Origin: Prevotella sp. khp7 | Lineage (GTDB): Bacteria > Bacteroidota > Bacteroidia > Bacteroidales > Bacteroidaceae | Reading direction: 5' to 3' | NCBI RefSeq assembly: GCF_900109055.1 | Contig: NZ_FOIV01000002.1 | Location: 186,001 to 250,000, forward strand | DNA length: 64,000 nt | Shown here: one piece after another, positions 43,005-51,150 of the stretch | Position numbering within the stretch: position 1 is the first letter of the stretch | Layout of the letters: each line of letters begins with the position of its first letter | Notes under the pieces: model-generated | What the model was told of the DNA's origin: nothing | The model's input: the letters and a program-made list of their open reading frames with translations, nothing else | Database searches by the model: none | Made by a program: the position numbers and the translations under genes

Positions 43005-44678
43005 ATGAAACTAAGAAACATTATATATTCAGCACTGGCTGTCAGCGCACTGACTCTGACCTCATGCAGCGACAGCTACTTGGATGAGAAAATGTACTCA
43101 TCATACGGCACCGACGTGACTGACGTCGAGGCTAAGGTTATCGGCTTGCACCAGAAATTTGCCGACCTCTGGGGATGGAGCGATCAACAGGGATTCGTTG
43201 GCTGCTTCCAAGATGGTACCGATGTAGGAGCCCCCGGCTCTACACAAGGTGTTGAGGTGCCTTTCTATCAGTATGGCTCACTGAATGCTGAGAACAGCGG
43301 TGTAAGCAAGTTGTGGACATCACTCTACAGTATCATTAATAGTGCTAACATCATTATTAATACAGAGAATGTTGATGCTGCAGCTAAGGGCGAGGCCGAA
43401 TTCTTCCGTGCATACGCTTACAACCTGCTGGTAACACTGTGGGGACCAGTGCCTCTGCTTACCGAGAGCAAGGCTGAGCCACGTACCGACTTTACACGTA
43501 ACGCCGTTTCAGAGATCGACGCTGTGATTTTTGCCGATCTGAACGATGCTATCGCTAACCTGCCTGAGGTAGGTAAAACCAAGACACAGAACCGTATCAA
43601 TAAGGACTGTGCCCGCATTCTGGCTGGTGAAGCTTTCAACCGCATGGGTAAATTTGCCGAGGCCGAGGCTGCTGTATCAGCTACTATCAACAGCGGCAAC
43701 TACAAGCTCATCTCGGAGCGTTATGGTAAGTTCCTTTCTGATGCCGGCGACTACTACAGCGATATGTTCCGTTGGGGCAACCAGCGCCGTTCGCAGGGTA
43801 ACACCGAGGGTATCTGGGTATTCCAGATGGAGTACAACCGCGACGTAACAGGTGGTATCATCAATGCCCCACAGCAGCGTCGTAACTGGGTGGCTGCTTT
43901 CCACAAGCTGACCGATTTTATGCAGAATGCCGACTCTCTCGGCGGTCGTGGTAACGGTCGTCTGCGTCTGAGCAACTACGTGAAGTATGGTATCTGGGAG
44001 GATGGCGATATCCGTAACTCAAACCACAACATCCGTCGTATCCTGTATGCCAACAAGCCAAATGTAAACAAGGAGATTTCGGTAAAGGATGGTTTCCGTG
44101 TTGACGATGGCACATCAGGTGCTACCAAGATCACCATCAAGACCGGCGATCGTATCTACTGGAAGACAAGCGATACTCTGGAAGTCATGTATCCTCACCC
44201 AACTAAGTGGGGTGCTTACGACCCAACCGACGACTTTGGATGGGAGATGGTTAAGGACTGGCCTCTGATGCGTTTCGCCGAAGCTTATCTGCTCCGTGCC
44301 GAGGCTCGTATCAACCAGGGTAACACCGCTGGTGCAGCCGAGGATATCAACGTACTGCGCGACCGTGCTTTCAAGACCTATCGTGCTGAAACAGGTAATG
44401 CTAATGCTGGTAAGGTGACTGCTGCACAGATGACTATCGACTTCCTGCTCGACGAGCGCATCCGTGAGATGGTTGGCGAGGAGAACCGTCGTTACACCCT
44501 GTGCCGTACAGGCAAGCTGGCTGAACGTGTAAAGATGATGATGGATAAGTGGGCTGAGGGAACCGACAGTAAGAAGATTACCGGTTTCGATGCTTCGAAG
44601 CACACCCTGCTGCCTATTCCTCTGTCAGAGATCCAGCTGAACAAGGATGCTGACTTACAGCAGAATCCTGGTTATTAA
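43005..44678 (+). CDS. SusD/RagB-like glycan-binding lipoprotein
   Basis: 557 residues. Lipobox LTLTSCSDS (C21). Helical SusD-type fold, for example EFFRAYAYNLLVTLWGPVPLLTES, INKDCARILAGEAFNRMGKFAEAEAAV, MRFAEAYLLRAEARINQGN and a C-terminal ILPIPLSEIQLN-like end (LLPIPLSEIQLNKDADLQQNPGY). It forms the lid on the SusC barrel at the cell surface. A strong terminator follows at 44738. Confidence 0.95.
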   Translation: MKLRNIIYSALAVSALTLTSCSDSYLDEKMYSSYGTDVTDVEAKVIGLHQKFADLWGWSDQQGFVGCFQDGTDVGAPGSTQGVEVPFYQYGSLNAENSGVSKLWTSLYSIINSANIIINTENVDAAAKGEAEFFRAYAYNLLVTLWGPVPLLTESKAEPRTDFTRNAVSEIDAVIFADLNDAIANLPEVGKTKTQNRINKDCARILAGEAFNRMGKFAEAEAAVSATINSGNYKLISERYGKFLSDAGDYYSDMFRWGNQRRSQGNTEGIWVFQMEYNRDVTGGIINAPQQRRNWVAAFHKLTDFMQNADSLGGRGNGRLRLSNYVKYGIWEDGDIRNSNHNIRRILYANKPNVNKEISVKDGFRVDDGTSGATKITIKTGDRIYWKTSDTLEVMYPHPTKWGAYDPTDDFGWEMVKDWPLMRFAEAYLLRAEARINQGNTAGAAEDINVLRDRAFKTYRAETGNANAGKVTAAQMTIDFLLDERIREMVGEENRRYTLCRTGKLAERVKMMMDKWAEGTDSKKITGFDASKHTLLPIPLSEIQLNKDADLQQNPGY

Positions 44679-44737
44679 GACATTAATATTTCATTCATAC
44701 ATAATTTAGGTTATTAGTTAGTATTTTCTAAGGCGGA

Positions 44738-44771
44738 GGGGCAGTCTGCGCGATGTAGGCTGCCCCCTTTT
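44738..44771 (+). terminator. Terminator behind the GH43-SusC-SusD operon
   Basis: Stem GGGGCAGTCT (44738-44747) with AGGCTGCCCC (44757-44766), a 9-nt loop and C then four T residues. It separates the SusCD part from the enzyme genes. Confidence 0.8.
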
Positions 44772-44816
44772 GTAAGAATTAACAAGCTTAGAACCTATAT
44801 TATGACAGATTCTTAG

Positions 44817-44824
44817 TATCTTTG
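44817..44824 (+). promoter_or_regulatory. -7 box of the GH105-lyase-DUF2264 operon
   Basis: TATCTTTG, 22 nt upstream of the GH105 start. No TTTG at -33. It shows that the enzyme genes have a separate promoter from susCD. Confidence 0.5.
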
Positions 44825-44846
44825 CAAACAGCTAACATAACAGATT

Positions 44847-45962
44847 ATGAAAAGACTACTGTTAACACTCACATTGCTCTCGGCCCTGACTCTACAAGCA
44901 AAACGTTGGACGGCCAATGAGGTGAAGGATGTTATCAGAAAGGTAAACACCTACTGGCAGACAAACAATCCTGCTGAGGTGCGCTCCTTTTGGGACAACG
45001 CCGCCTATCATACGGGCAATATGGAGGTATACAAAATACTGAAAGACGAAAAGATGCTCGACTATAGTATTCAGTGGGCAGAGCATAACCAGTGGAAAGG
45101 TGCCACTGAGCCGGATCCTTCGAACTGGAAATACAAACAATACGGAGAAGGACAGGACTATGTTCTTTTCGGCGATTGGCAGATTTGTTTCCAGACATAT
45201 ATCGACCTCTATAATCTTGAAAAAGATGAAAAGAAAGTTGCCCGTGCCAAAGAGGTAATGGGCTATGAAGCCGACTCTAAAGCACATGACTACTGGTGGT
45301 GGGCCGATGCTCTCTACATGGTGATGCCCGTGATGACAAAGATGTATAAACTTACTGGCGATGAGAAATATCTGCGTAAACTCTATGAGAATATCTGTTA
45401 TAGTGACTCTATTATGCTAGATCACGAAACGGGGCTTTACTTCCGTGACGGTAAGTATATCTACCCGAAGCATAAGACCGCAGCAGGTAAAAAAGATTTC
45501 TGGGCACGTGGCGACGGATGGGTACTGGCAGGATTGGCCAAGGTTCTACAAGACATGCCTCAGACCTATGTGCGCCAACCTTTCTTCGCAGAGAAATTCA
45601 CTAATCTGGCCCGTGGCGTAAAAAGATTGCAACAACCTGAGGGGCATTGGACCCGCTCGATGATGGATCCCAAACAAGCTCCCGGCTATGAGACCAGCGG
45701 TACTGCCTTCTTCTGCTATGGACTGCTCTGGGGCGTTAATCATGGCTACCTGCAAAAGAAAGAGTTTGGACCAACCATCGAGAAAGCATGGAACTATCTG
45801 ACTACTATCGCACTACAGAAAGATGGTAAGATTGGATATGTTCAACCCATAGGTGAACGCGCCATCCCTGGTCAGACGGTCGATGCAAACTCTCAGGCCA
45901 ATTTCGGCGTTGGCGCCTTCCTGCTAGCCGCGTGTGAATACATAAGATATATTGGACAATGA
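44847..45962 (+). CDS. GH105-family unsaturated uronyl hydrolase
   Basis: 371 residues with signal peptide (to about 18). It has the GH105 (alpha/alpha)6-barrel pattern: NTYWQTNNPAEVRSFWDNAAYHTGNMEVYK at the start, HDYWWWADALYMVMPVMTKMYKLTGD, and RGDGWVLAGLAKVLQDMP. The family hydrolyses the unsaturated uronic acid left at the end of chains cut by a lyase, which fits the lyase gene directly after it (overlap of 4 nt). Which uronate it takes (galacturonate or glucuronate) cannot be read from sequence. Confidence 0.88.
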   Translation: MKRLLLTLTLLSALTLQAKRWTANEVKDVIRKVNTYWQTNNPAEVRSFWDNAAYHTGNMEVYKILKDEKMLDYSIQWAEHNQWKGATEPDPSNWKYKQYGEGQDYVLFGDWQICFQTYIDLYNLEKDEKKVARAKEVMGYEADSKAHDYWWWADALYMVMPVMTKMYKLTGDEKYLRKLYENICYSDSIMLDHETGLYFRDGKYIYPKHKTAAGKKDFWARGDGWVLAGLAKVLQDMPQTYVRQPFFAEKFTNLARGVKRLQQPEGHWTRSMMDPKQAPGYETSGTAFFCYGLLWGVNHGYLQKKEFGPTIEKAWNYLTTIALQKDGKIGYVQPIGERAIPGQTVDANSQANFGVGAFLLAACEYIRYIGQ

Positions 45963-47695
45963 ATCTGCTATTGACGATAACTCTCAGCATAACCAGTCTG
46001 TTGCCGCAGGCTGACGACAACTTCTGGCAGGATTCTATTCCCACAGAAATGCGCCAGAGTTATATCACTTATGGCGAACAATACCTTGACAAGCCTTGGA
46101 CGGCATTACCTTTTACCGTCTTCGCAGAGAACAAGCAAACGGGCAACCGTGTGAACTACGAAACCATCTGCTTTGAGAAACGTCGTCAGTTGGCAGCTCT
46201 CGTCATGGCTGAGATTATAGAAGGTAAAGGTCGTTTCACTGGCAAAATCATCGATGGAATAGGCAGCTTTTGTGAGGAAACGTGGTGGGGTATCCCTGCC
46301 CACTACGCCAAAGCCATTCCCTTGGCAGAGCTTCAGGAGGTGGACCTCTTTAATGCCGAGACCGCCAATCTCATCGTGTGGACCAAATATATGCTTCAGA
46401 AACAGTTTGATGACTTTTCACCCGACCTCTGCCAGCGCATTGATCGTGAGATAGAACGACGTATCCTTGTGCCGGCCTTGAAGAAAGACTATTGGTGGAA
46501 AACGGCTGGCATGAACTGGAATCCCTGGATATGCAGCAACTGGCTGGCATGCGTGTTGCTCTGCGAGCACGACGAGGCTCGTAAAGCTGAAGCTATCGCC
46601 CAGATACAGAAAGCTACACAAGCCTTTATCGACGCGTATCCCGACGATGGAGGCTGTGACGAAGGCCCTGGTTACTGGGATCGTGCTGCCGCCTCGATGT
46701 TCGAGGTACTGAGATTGATGCCTGATTTTCCTGACGATGCTGATAAAATCGGTAAGATGGCATCTTACGCCTATAAGACCTACATAGGCAATGACTACTG
46801 CGTAAACTTCGCCGATGCACATGAGAATAAGGCAGTACAACAGGTGAACATTGTCTATCCTTTCGGCCTCTGGCTCGGCGATCAGACCATGCGAGAGTTC
46901 GGAGCTTACTTAGGGCGCCAAAAGGGAGTGCTCACCAATCCTGCAGCTCTATACGATAAGAGCGGTAACTTTCCCACACTCAGCCGTGAGCTCTTCTTTC
47001 TTCGAAATATCCGCCATTTCATCGAAGAACGACCATGCGAACCATTATTAAAAGATGTGTGGCTCCCCAACCTTCAGGTTATGACGGCCCGCAGAGGTAA
47101 TCTGTTTATAGCCATGAAAGGAGGGACCAATGGTGAGAGTCACAACCACAATGACGTGGGGTCTTTCATTGTCTATGCTGACGGCGAGCCATTATTTATC
47201 GACCCTAGCGTAGGTGAATATACAGCCAAGACATTCAGTAACGACCGATATAGCATCTGGACTATGCAGTCACAATATCACAACCTGCCTCAGATTAATG
47301 GCATCGATCAGAAGGACGGTAGGCAATATGCAGCCAAAGTCATTAGCCATAGAAACGGTCAACTGACACTTGACATTGCAGGTGCCTATCCCGACGAAGC
47401 AGGAATAAAGACATGGAAACGTACGGTTTCATCGAGCAAATCTGCCATTACTATTACTGAGGATTATGAACTGAGCGAATATTGCCATCCAACCCGACTG
47501 ATGTTCATCACCCTCGACCGCAACGCTTTGAGCCGTATTCACTTCGACACCAACCAACTCTCAGCCACCATTGAAGACATCAGCGACCTGCTTGACCCAC
47601 TGCTACAAGGCATGTGGGGAAAACAAATGTATCGTATCGTTCTAACTGTCAAATCACAAAAAACAAACAACAAAATTAAATACACCATCCAATGA
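45959..47695 (+). CDS. Heparinase II/III-like polysaccharide lyase
   Basis: 578 residues. N-terminal export signal and (alpha/alpha) toroid (for example DYWWKTAGMNWNPWICSNWLACVLLCEHDE, YPDDGGCDEGPGYWDRAAASMFEVLRL), then the beta-sheet domain with GESHNHNDVGSFIVYADGEPLFIDPSVGEYTAK, whose histidine and acid residues are the heparinase II/III hallmark. The toroid motif shows clear W, N and H/Y active-site candidates. It overlaps both neighbours by 4 nt. Acts probably in the periplasm or at the surface on uronate-containing glycan. The exact lyase family cannot be assigned here. Confidence 0.85.
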   Translation: MNLLLTITLSITSLLPQADDNFWQDSIPTEMRQSYITYGEQYLDKPWTALPFTVFAENKQTGNRVNYETICFEKRRQLAALVMAEIIEGKGRFTGKIIDGIGSFCEETWWGIPAHYAKAIPLAELQEVDLFNAETANLIVWTKYMLQKQFDDFSPDLCQRIDREIERRILVPALKKDYWWKTAGMNWNPWICSNWLACVLLCEHDEARKAEAIAQIQKATQAFIDAYPDDGGCDEGPGYWDRAAASMFEVLRLMPDFPDDADKIGKMASYAYKTYIGNDYCVNFADAHENKAVQQVNIVYPFGLWLGDQTMREFGAYLGRQKGVLTNPAALYDKSGNFPTLSRELFFLRNIRHFIEERPCEPLLKDVWLPNLQVMTARRGNLFIAMKGGTNGESHNHNDVGSFIVYADGEPLFIDPSVGEYTAKTFSNDRYSIWTMQSQYHNLPQINGIDQKDGRQYAAKVISHRNGQLTLDIAGAYPDEAGIKTWKRTVSSSKSAITITEDYELSEYCHPTRLMFITLDRNALSRIHFDTNQLSATIEDISDLLDPLLQGMWGKQMYRIVLTVKSQKTNNKIKYTIQ

Positions 47696-48978
47696 AAAGA
47701 CTTATTACCTTGATGACAGCCTTAGCGCTACTTCTGCCACTCCACGCTAAAAAAGTAAAGCAGCAGACCGATCGTGACTATTGGTGTTCTCTGGCCTATA
47801 AGATGGCACAGCCCGTATTGGAAAACATGGCCAAGGGAGAATTGCAGAAGAACATGAAGACAGAGTTCTCCCCATCGTTCGACAACCGCGATCGCTCTGT
47901 TGTCTATATGGAGACCTTTGGACGCTTAATGGCAGGTATTGCCCCTTGGCTCACCTTACCCGATGACAACACACCAGAAGGTTTACAACGAAAGCAACTC
48001 CGCGAATGGGCTCTTGCTGCATACAAGAATTCTGTCGACCCCGAATCTCCAGATTATTTGTGTTGGGGCAAAGCTGGGCAGAATCTGGTAGATGCAGCCT
48101 ACATCGCAGAATCGTTCCTCCGCGCCTGGGACACTCTATGGATACCACTTGACGATATCACGAAACAGCGATATATCAAGGAATTCCAAGGCATGCGCAA
48201 GATAGACCCTCCTTACACGAACTGGTTTCTTTTCTCGTCGACTATCGAGAGTTTGCTAGCCAAAGCTGGAGCACAGTTCGATGAGTTCCGTGTCAACACC
48301 GCCTGCCGCAAAGTTGAAGAGTGGTACGTTGGCGACGGCTGGTATGCTGACGGCCCAGTGTTTGCCTTTGACTATTATTCGAGCTATGTTTTCCATGCCA
48401 TGTATCTGGAAACGTTGCAAGCGATGGTCGATGCCAAAGTCAACTCGCGCCTGGACTACCAAAAGTATCATGATCGTGCCCTGAAGCGTGCACAGAAGTT
48501 CGCTATCATCCTTGAACGTTTTATCTCGCCAGAGGGTACCTTCCCCGTCATTGGCCGCTCTATACCATATCGCATGGCAGCCATGCAACCTTTGGCCCTA
48601 ATGGCATGGTATCAGAAACTTCCTGAGGAGTTGAGCAATGGTCAGGTACGTGCAGCCCTTACAAAGGTATTACATCGTATGTTCGATATTCAACAGCACT
48701 CGGCCCAAGGAGACGCTTGCCTAAGCAAGAATTTCAACGACGCTGGTTATCTGACTATCGGTTTCTGTGGTTCACAGCCCGAGATAGCTGACTGGTATAC
48801 CAATAACGGCTCGCTCTACATGACCTCATTAGCTTTTATGCCCCTCGGTTTGCCTGCCAACCATCCTTTCTGGACAGATGCTCCGCAGCCTTGGACGCAA
48901 GTCAAAGCCTGGGAAGGGCAGCCTTTCCCTAAGGATCACCGCTGGGGCGACGATATCCACACCCATGACAAGTGGTAA
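47692..48978 (+). CDS. DUF2264-domain exported enzyme (likely GH154-type)
   Basis: 428 residues. Signal peptide (about 1-19), then a DUF2264-type helical barrel: RDYWCSLAYKMAQPVLENMAKGELQ, GRLMAGIAPWLTLPDD, YAFDYYSSYVFHAMYLETLQ-like segments and ISPEGTFPVIGRSIPYRMAAMQPLALMAWY. DUF2264 is, from memory, the domain behind CAZy family GH154, reported as beta-glucuronidase in arabinogalactan utilization; treat that as likely, not certain. It is the last gene of the enzyme operon. Confidence 0.75.
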   Translation: MKRLITLMTALALLLPLHAKKVKQQTDRDYWCSLAYKMAQPVLENMAKGELQKNMKTEFSPSFDNRDRSVVYMETFGRLMAGIAPWLTLPDDNTPEGLQRKQLREWALAAYKNSVDPESPDYLCWGKAGQNLVDAAYIAESFLRAWDTLWIPLDDITKQRYIKEFQGMRKIDPPYTNWFLFSSTIESLLAKAGAQFDEFRVNTACRKVEEWYVGDGWYADGPVFAFDYYSSYVFHAMYLETLQAMVDAKVNSRLDYQKYHDRALKRAQKFAIILERFISPEGTFPVIGRSIPYRMAAMQPLALMAWYQKLPEELSNGQVRAALTKVLHRMFDIQQHSAQGDACLSKNFNDAGYLTIGFCGSQPEIADWYTNNGSLYMTSLAFMPLGLPANHPFWTDAPQPWTQVKAWEGQPFPKDHRWGDDIHTHDKW

Positions 48979-49021
48979 GTCAACCCCTAGTTCAGATTGA
49001 AAATTCTCCTTGTTTTTTGAA

Positions 49022-49075
49022 ATCCCACACTTTCCGCACCTAAGTCGGGTGTGGGAAGTGTGAGAAGTGTGGGAT
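49022..49075. repeat. CACACTT short tandem and inverted repeat
   Basis: ATCCCACACTT (49022-49032) pairs perfectly with AAGTGTGGGAT (49065-49075). Between them, the same 9-nt unit (CCCACACTT, CTCACACTT, CCCACACCC on the minus strand) is repeated in tandem toward the right arm. There is no clear T-run, so terminator function is uncertain. Confidence 0.6.
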
Positions 49076-49117
49076 GTTTCTCGGATATAACAACTATCAC
49101 GTGAGTAAGGAATAGAA

Positions 49118-49149
49118 AACACGGGTCGTCATCAACGACGGCCCGTGTT
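49118..49149 (-). terminator. Terminator of the second SusC-SusD operon
   Basis: 13-bp stem AACACGGGTCGTC (49118-49130) with GACGGCCCGTGTT (49137-49149), one G-T pair, and a 6-nt loop. On the minus strand it is followed by a TTTT run. It may work for the plus-strand operon as well. Confidence 0.82.
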
Positions 49150-49176
49150 CTACACAGAAAAGATACTAACTTAAAA

Positions 49177-51126
49177 TTAATTCCTATATGCGGGATTCTG
49201 ATATGCATCCTTCTCCTCCTCGGTCATCTCCATACCCTCCAGCTGTCCCTGTGGGATAGGACGGATATAGTAACCAGCAGGAATATCGCGCTTAACTGTC
49301 TGCAGATCCTTATCGGTGTAACCAGCACCAGCGATGCGGTATGTACCAGCACGCTCAGCCCACTTCTGAGTACGAACGAGGTCGAACCAACGGTATCCCT
49401 CACCCCAGAACTCACGGCTACGCTCGTCGAGGATGAAATCGATAGTGATCGGGTCCGGTGTTGCAGCAACCATAGCGGCGCTGTTATCAACAGAAACGGC
49501 TACGTTGTCGTTCTGAGAGAATGTCTGCTTACCGGCACGGGCACGGAGTACGTTAACCAGAGTCTTAGCATCGGCCTGCTTACCGAGCTTAACAGCAGCC
49601 TCAGCACCGATGAGATAGAACTCAGAGAACTTAGCAACGTTCCAAGGACGTGGGCTACCACCATTAACCTTTGAACCAAGACCACCAGCATTGTCAGTAC
49701 GATAGATACCAATCTTCCAGTTGATGGGGTACTTCTTACGGCTGATGTGGTTTACAGCAACTACGAAGTCAGGACGGCCTGCCATCTCACCGAAACCAAG
49801 CTTACCATCGGCACCAGTGTAGTTAATCTTGCTGTCCTCGCTCTCAGGAACCCAAGAGAAGTAAACCTCGTTGGGATATACCTTCTCACCATTAGCACCA
49901 AATACATAAGGCTCGGTGTTACCACTCTTCTGCCAGTTGGTATGATAGCGCAGGGTGAAGGTTGCATCGTAACGAGAGTCGATAGCCTTAACAGCATCTT
50001 CCCAAACACCACCTTCCATGAAGTTGTCGGCGATAGGAGCCATACGAGTCCAAGGACGACCGAGAGCCTGAACTGCCTCACGCTGAATGGGGTTAATAGA
50101 AGCACCAGAAGCAGCCTTTGCAATCATCTCGGTGTAGTTCCAAGTCTCCATCCAGTAAGCGAAGTTCTCAGGAGAACCACCGTTACCCCAACCATAGCCA
50201 GCACCACCGTTACCATACTTCTCGTCCTCGTCGTGATCAGCGTAGAGCATGATTTCAGAGTTGCGGTCGTTGGTAGCTACGTTTACATCATAGAATGTAG
50301 GCTGCAGAGCGTATGGACCAGGATTGTTGATGGCCTGCATAGCGGTATCGTAAGCCTTCTGGAAATAGCTCTGGGCCTCACCAGAATTACGACTACACTC
50401 AGGATAGGTAGGAATATTGTTTGGGTTCTCCAACCACCAAGCGTATGTCAGATAAGCCTTAGAGAGGTACAAGCGAGCCAAGTTCTTAGTAGCAGTACCA
50501 GTAAGACGCGGAGTCTCTGGCAGATCGGCAACAGCTTTCTCAAGGTCGCTGAAGATTGCTGCATAGACTTCAGGAACAGTATTACGTACAGAAGTACGAG
50601 CAGTAGAGGTGTTGAACTTCAGTTCGCCAGCACCCAGATCGAGGGGCACACCACCGTAGGTCTGCACCAGGATAAAGTAGTCGAATGCACGGAAGAAGTA
50701 AGCCTCGGCCAGCAGAGCTGGATCAATGCCTGCCTCAGCACCATTCTCGATAATACCGCTGGCGGTATTGATGTTAGCAAACAGGGTACCCCATGCGCCA
50801 CCAGAAACGGTGCTTGAAGGAGTAACAGAACCTACACCTGAGAGGTCGGCATCCTTAAAGTTACCATCGGCACTCTGTGCGTATGTGTACTCATCGGTAC
50901 CTGTCTCAAGGGTGTTCAGGTAGTAACCGTTGCCATAGAAATAGCGCAGGTGAGCGTAGAGCGATGTCAGACCGCCCTCAATACCCGCCTTCGTATTAAA
51001 GAAGGTTGGGTCGAACTGGCTACGAGGCTGCTCGTCGAGCACGTCGTTGCAGGATGTCATGGTAGTTGAGAGACCACAGCATACGAGACCCGCAGCAAGA
51101 ATATATTTGATACTTTTAGTTTTCAT
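49177..51126 (-). CDS. SusD/RagB-like glycan-binding lipoprotein (second pair)
   Basis: 649 residues, longer than the first SusD. Lipobox TTMTSCNDV (C26). SusD features are GGLTSLYAHLRYFYGNGYY, YFFRAFDYFILVQTYGGVPLDLG, DLEKAVADLP, KNLARLYLSKAYLTYAWW, FYLIGAEAAVKLGKQADAKTLVNVLRARAG and the C-terminal FILDERSREFWGEGYRWFDLVRTQKWAER with RPIPQGQLEGMEMTEEEKDAYQNPAYRN. It lies 24 nt downstream of its susC. Confidence 0.94.
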   Translation of the reverse strand: MKTKSIKYILAAGLVCCGLSTTMTSCNDVLDEQPRSQFDPTFFNTKAGIEGGLTSLYAHLRYFYGNGYYLNTLETGTDEYTYAQSADGNFKDADLSGVGSVTPSSTVSGGAWGTLFANINTASGIIENGAEAGIDPALLAEAYFFRAFDYFILVQTYGGVPLDLGAGELKFNTSTARTSVRNTVPEVYAAIFSDLEKAVADLPETPRLTGTATKNLARLYLSKAYLTYAWWLENPNNIPTYPECSRNSGEAQSYFQKAYDTAMQAINNPGPYALQPTFYDVNVATNDRNSEIMLYADHDEDEKYGNGGAGYGWGNGGSPENFAYWMETWNYTEMIAKAASGASINPIQREAVQALGRPWTRMAPIADNFMEGGVWEDAVKAIDSRYDATFTLRYHTNWQKSGNTEPYVFGANGEKVYPNEVYFSWVPESEDSKINYTGADGKLGFGEMAGRPDFVVAVNHISRKKYPINWKIGIYRTDNAGGLGSKVNGGSPRPWNVAKFSEFYLIGAEAAVKLGKQADAKTLVNVLRARAGKQTFSQNDNVAVSVDNSAAMVAATPDPITIDFILDERSREFWGEGYRWFDLVRTQKWAERAGTYRIAGAGYTDKDLQTVKRDIPAGYYIRPIPQGQLEGMEMTEEEKDAYQNPAYRN

Positions 51127-51150
51127 AACTCTTAATTCTTAAATGATTCT

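Larger units (their letters stand above)
48979..49176. other. Gap between the two PUL halves
   Basis: Holds two structured stretches: a CACACTT repeat/hairpin (49022-49075) and a strong bidirectional hairpin terminator (49118-49149). No coding sequence is convincing; a frame on the minus strand (48829-49122) reads a TSHTSHTSHT run because of the 9-nt repeat and is an artefact. Confidence 0.6.

Noticed and set aside
48829..49122. Small frame with TSHTSHTSHT
   Set aside because: The repeat residues come from the CACACTT DNA repeat; the rest lies antisense to the DUF2264 gene.
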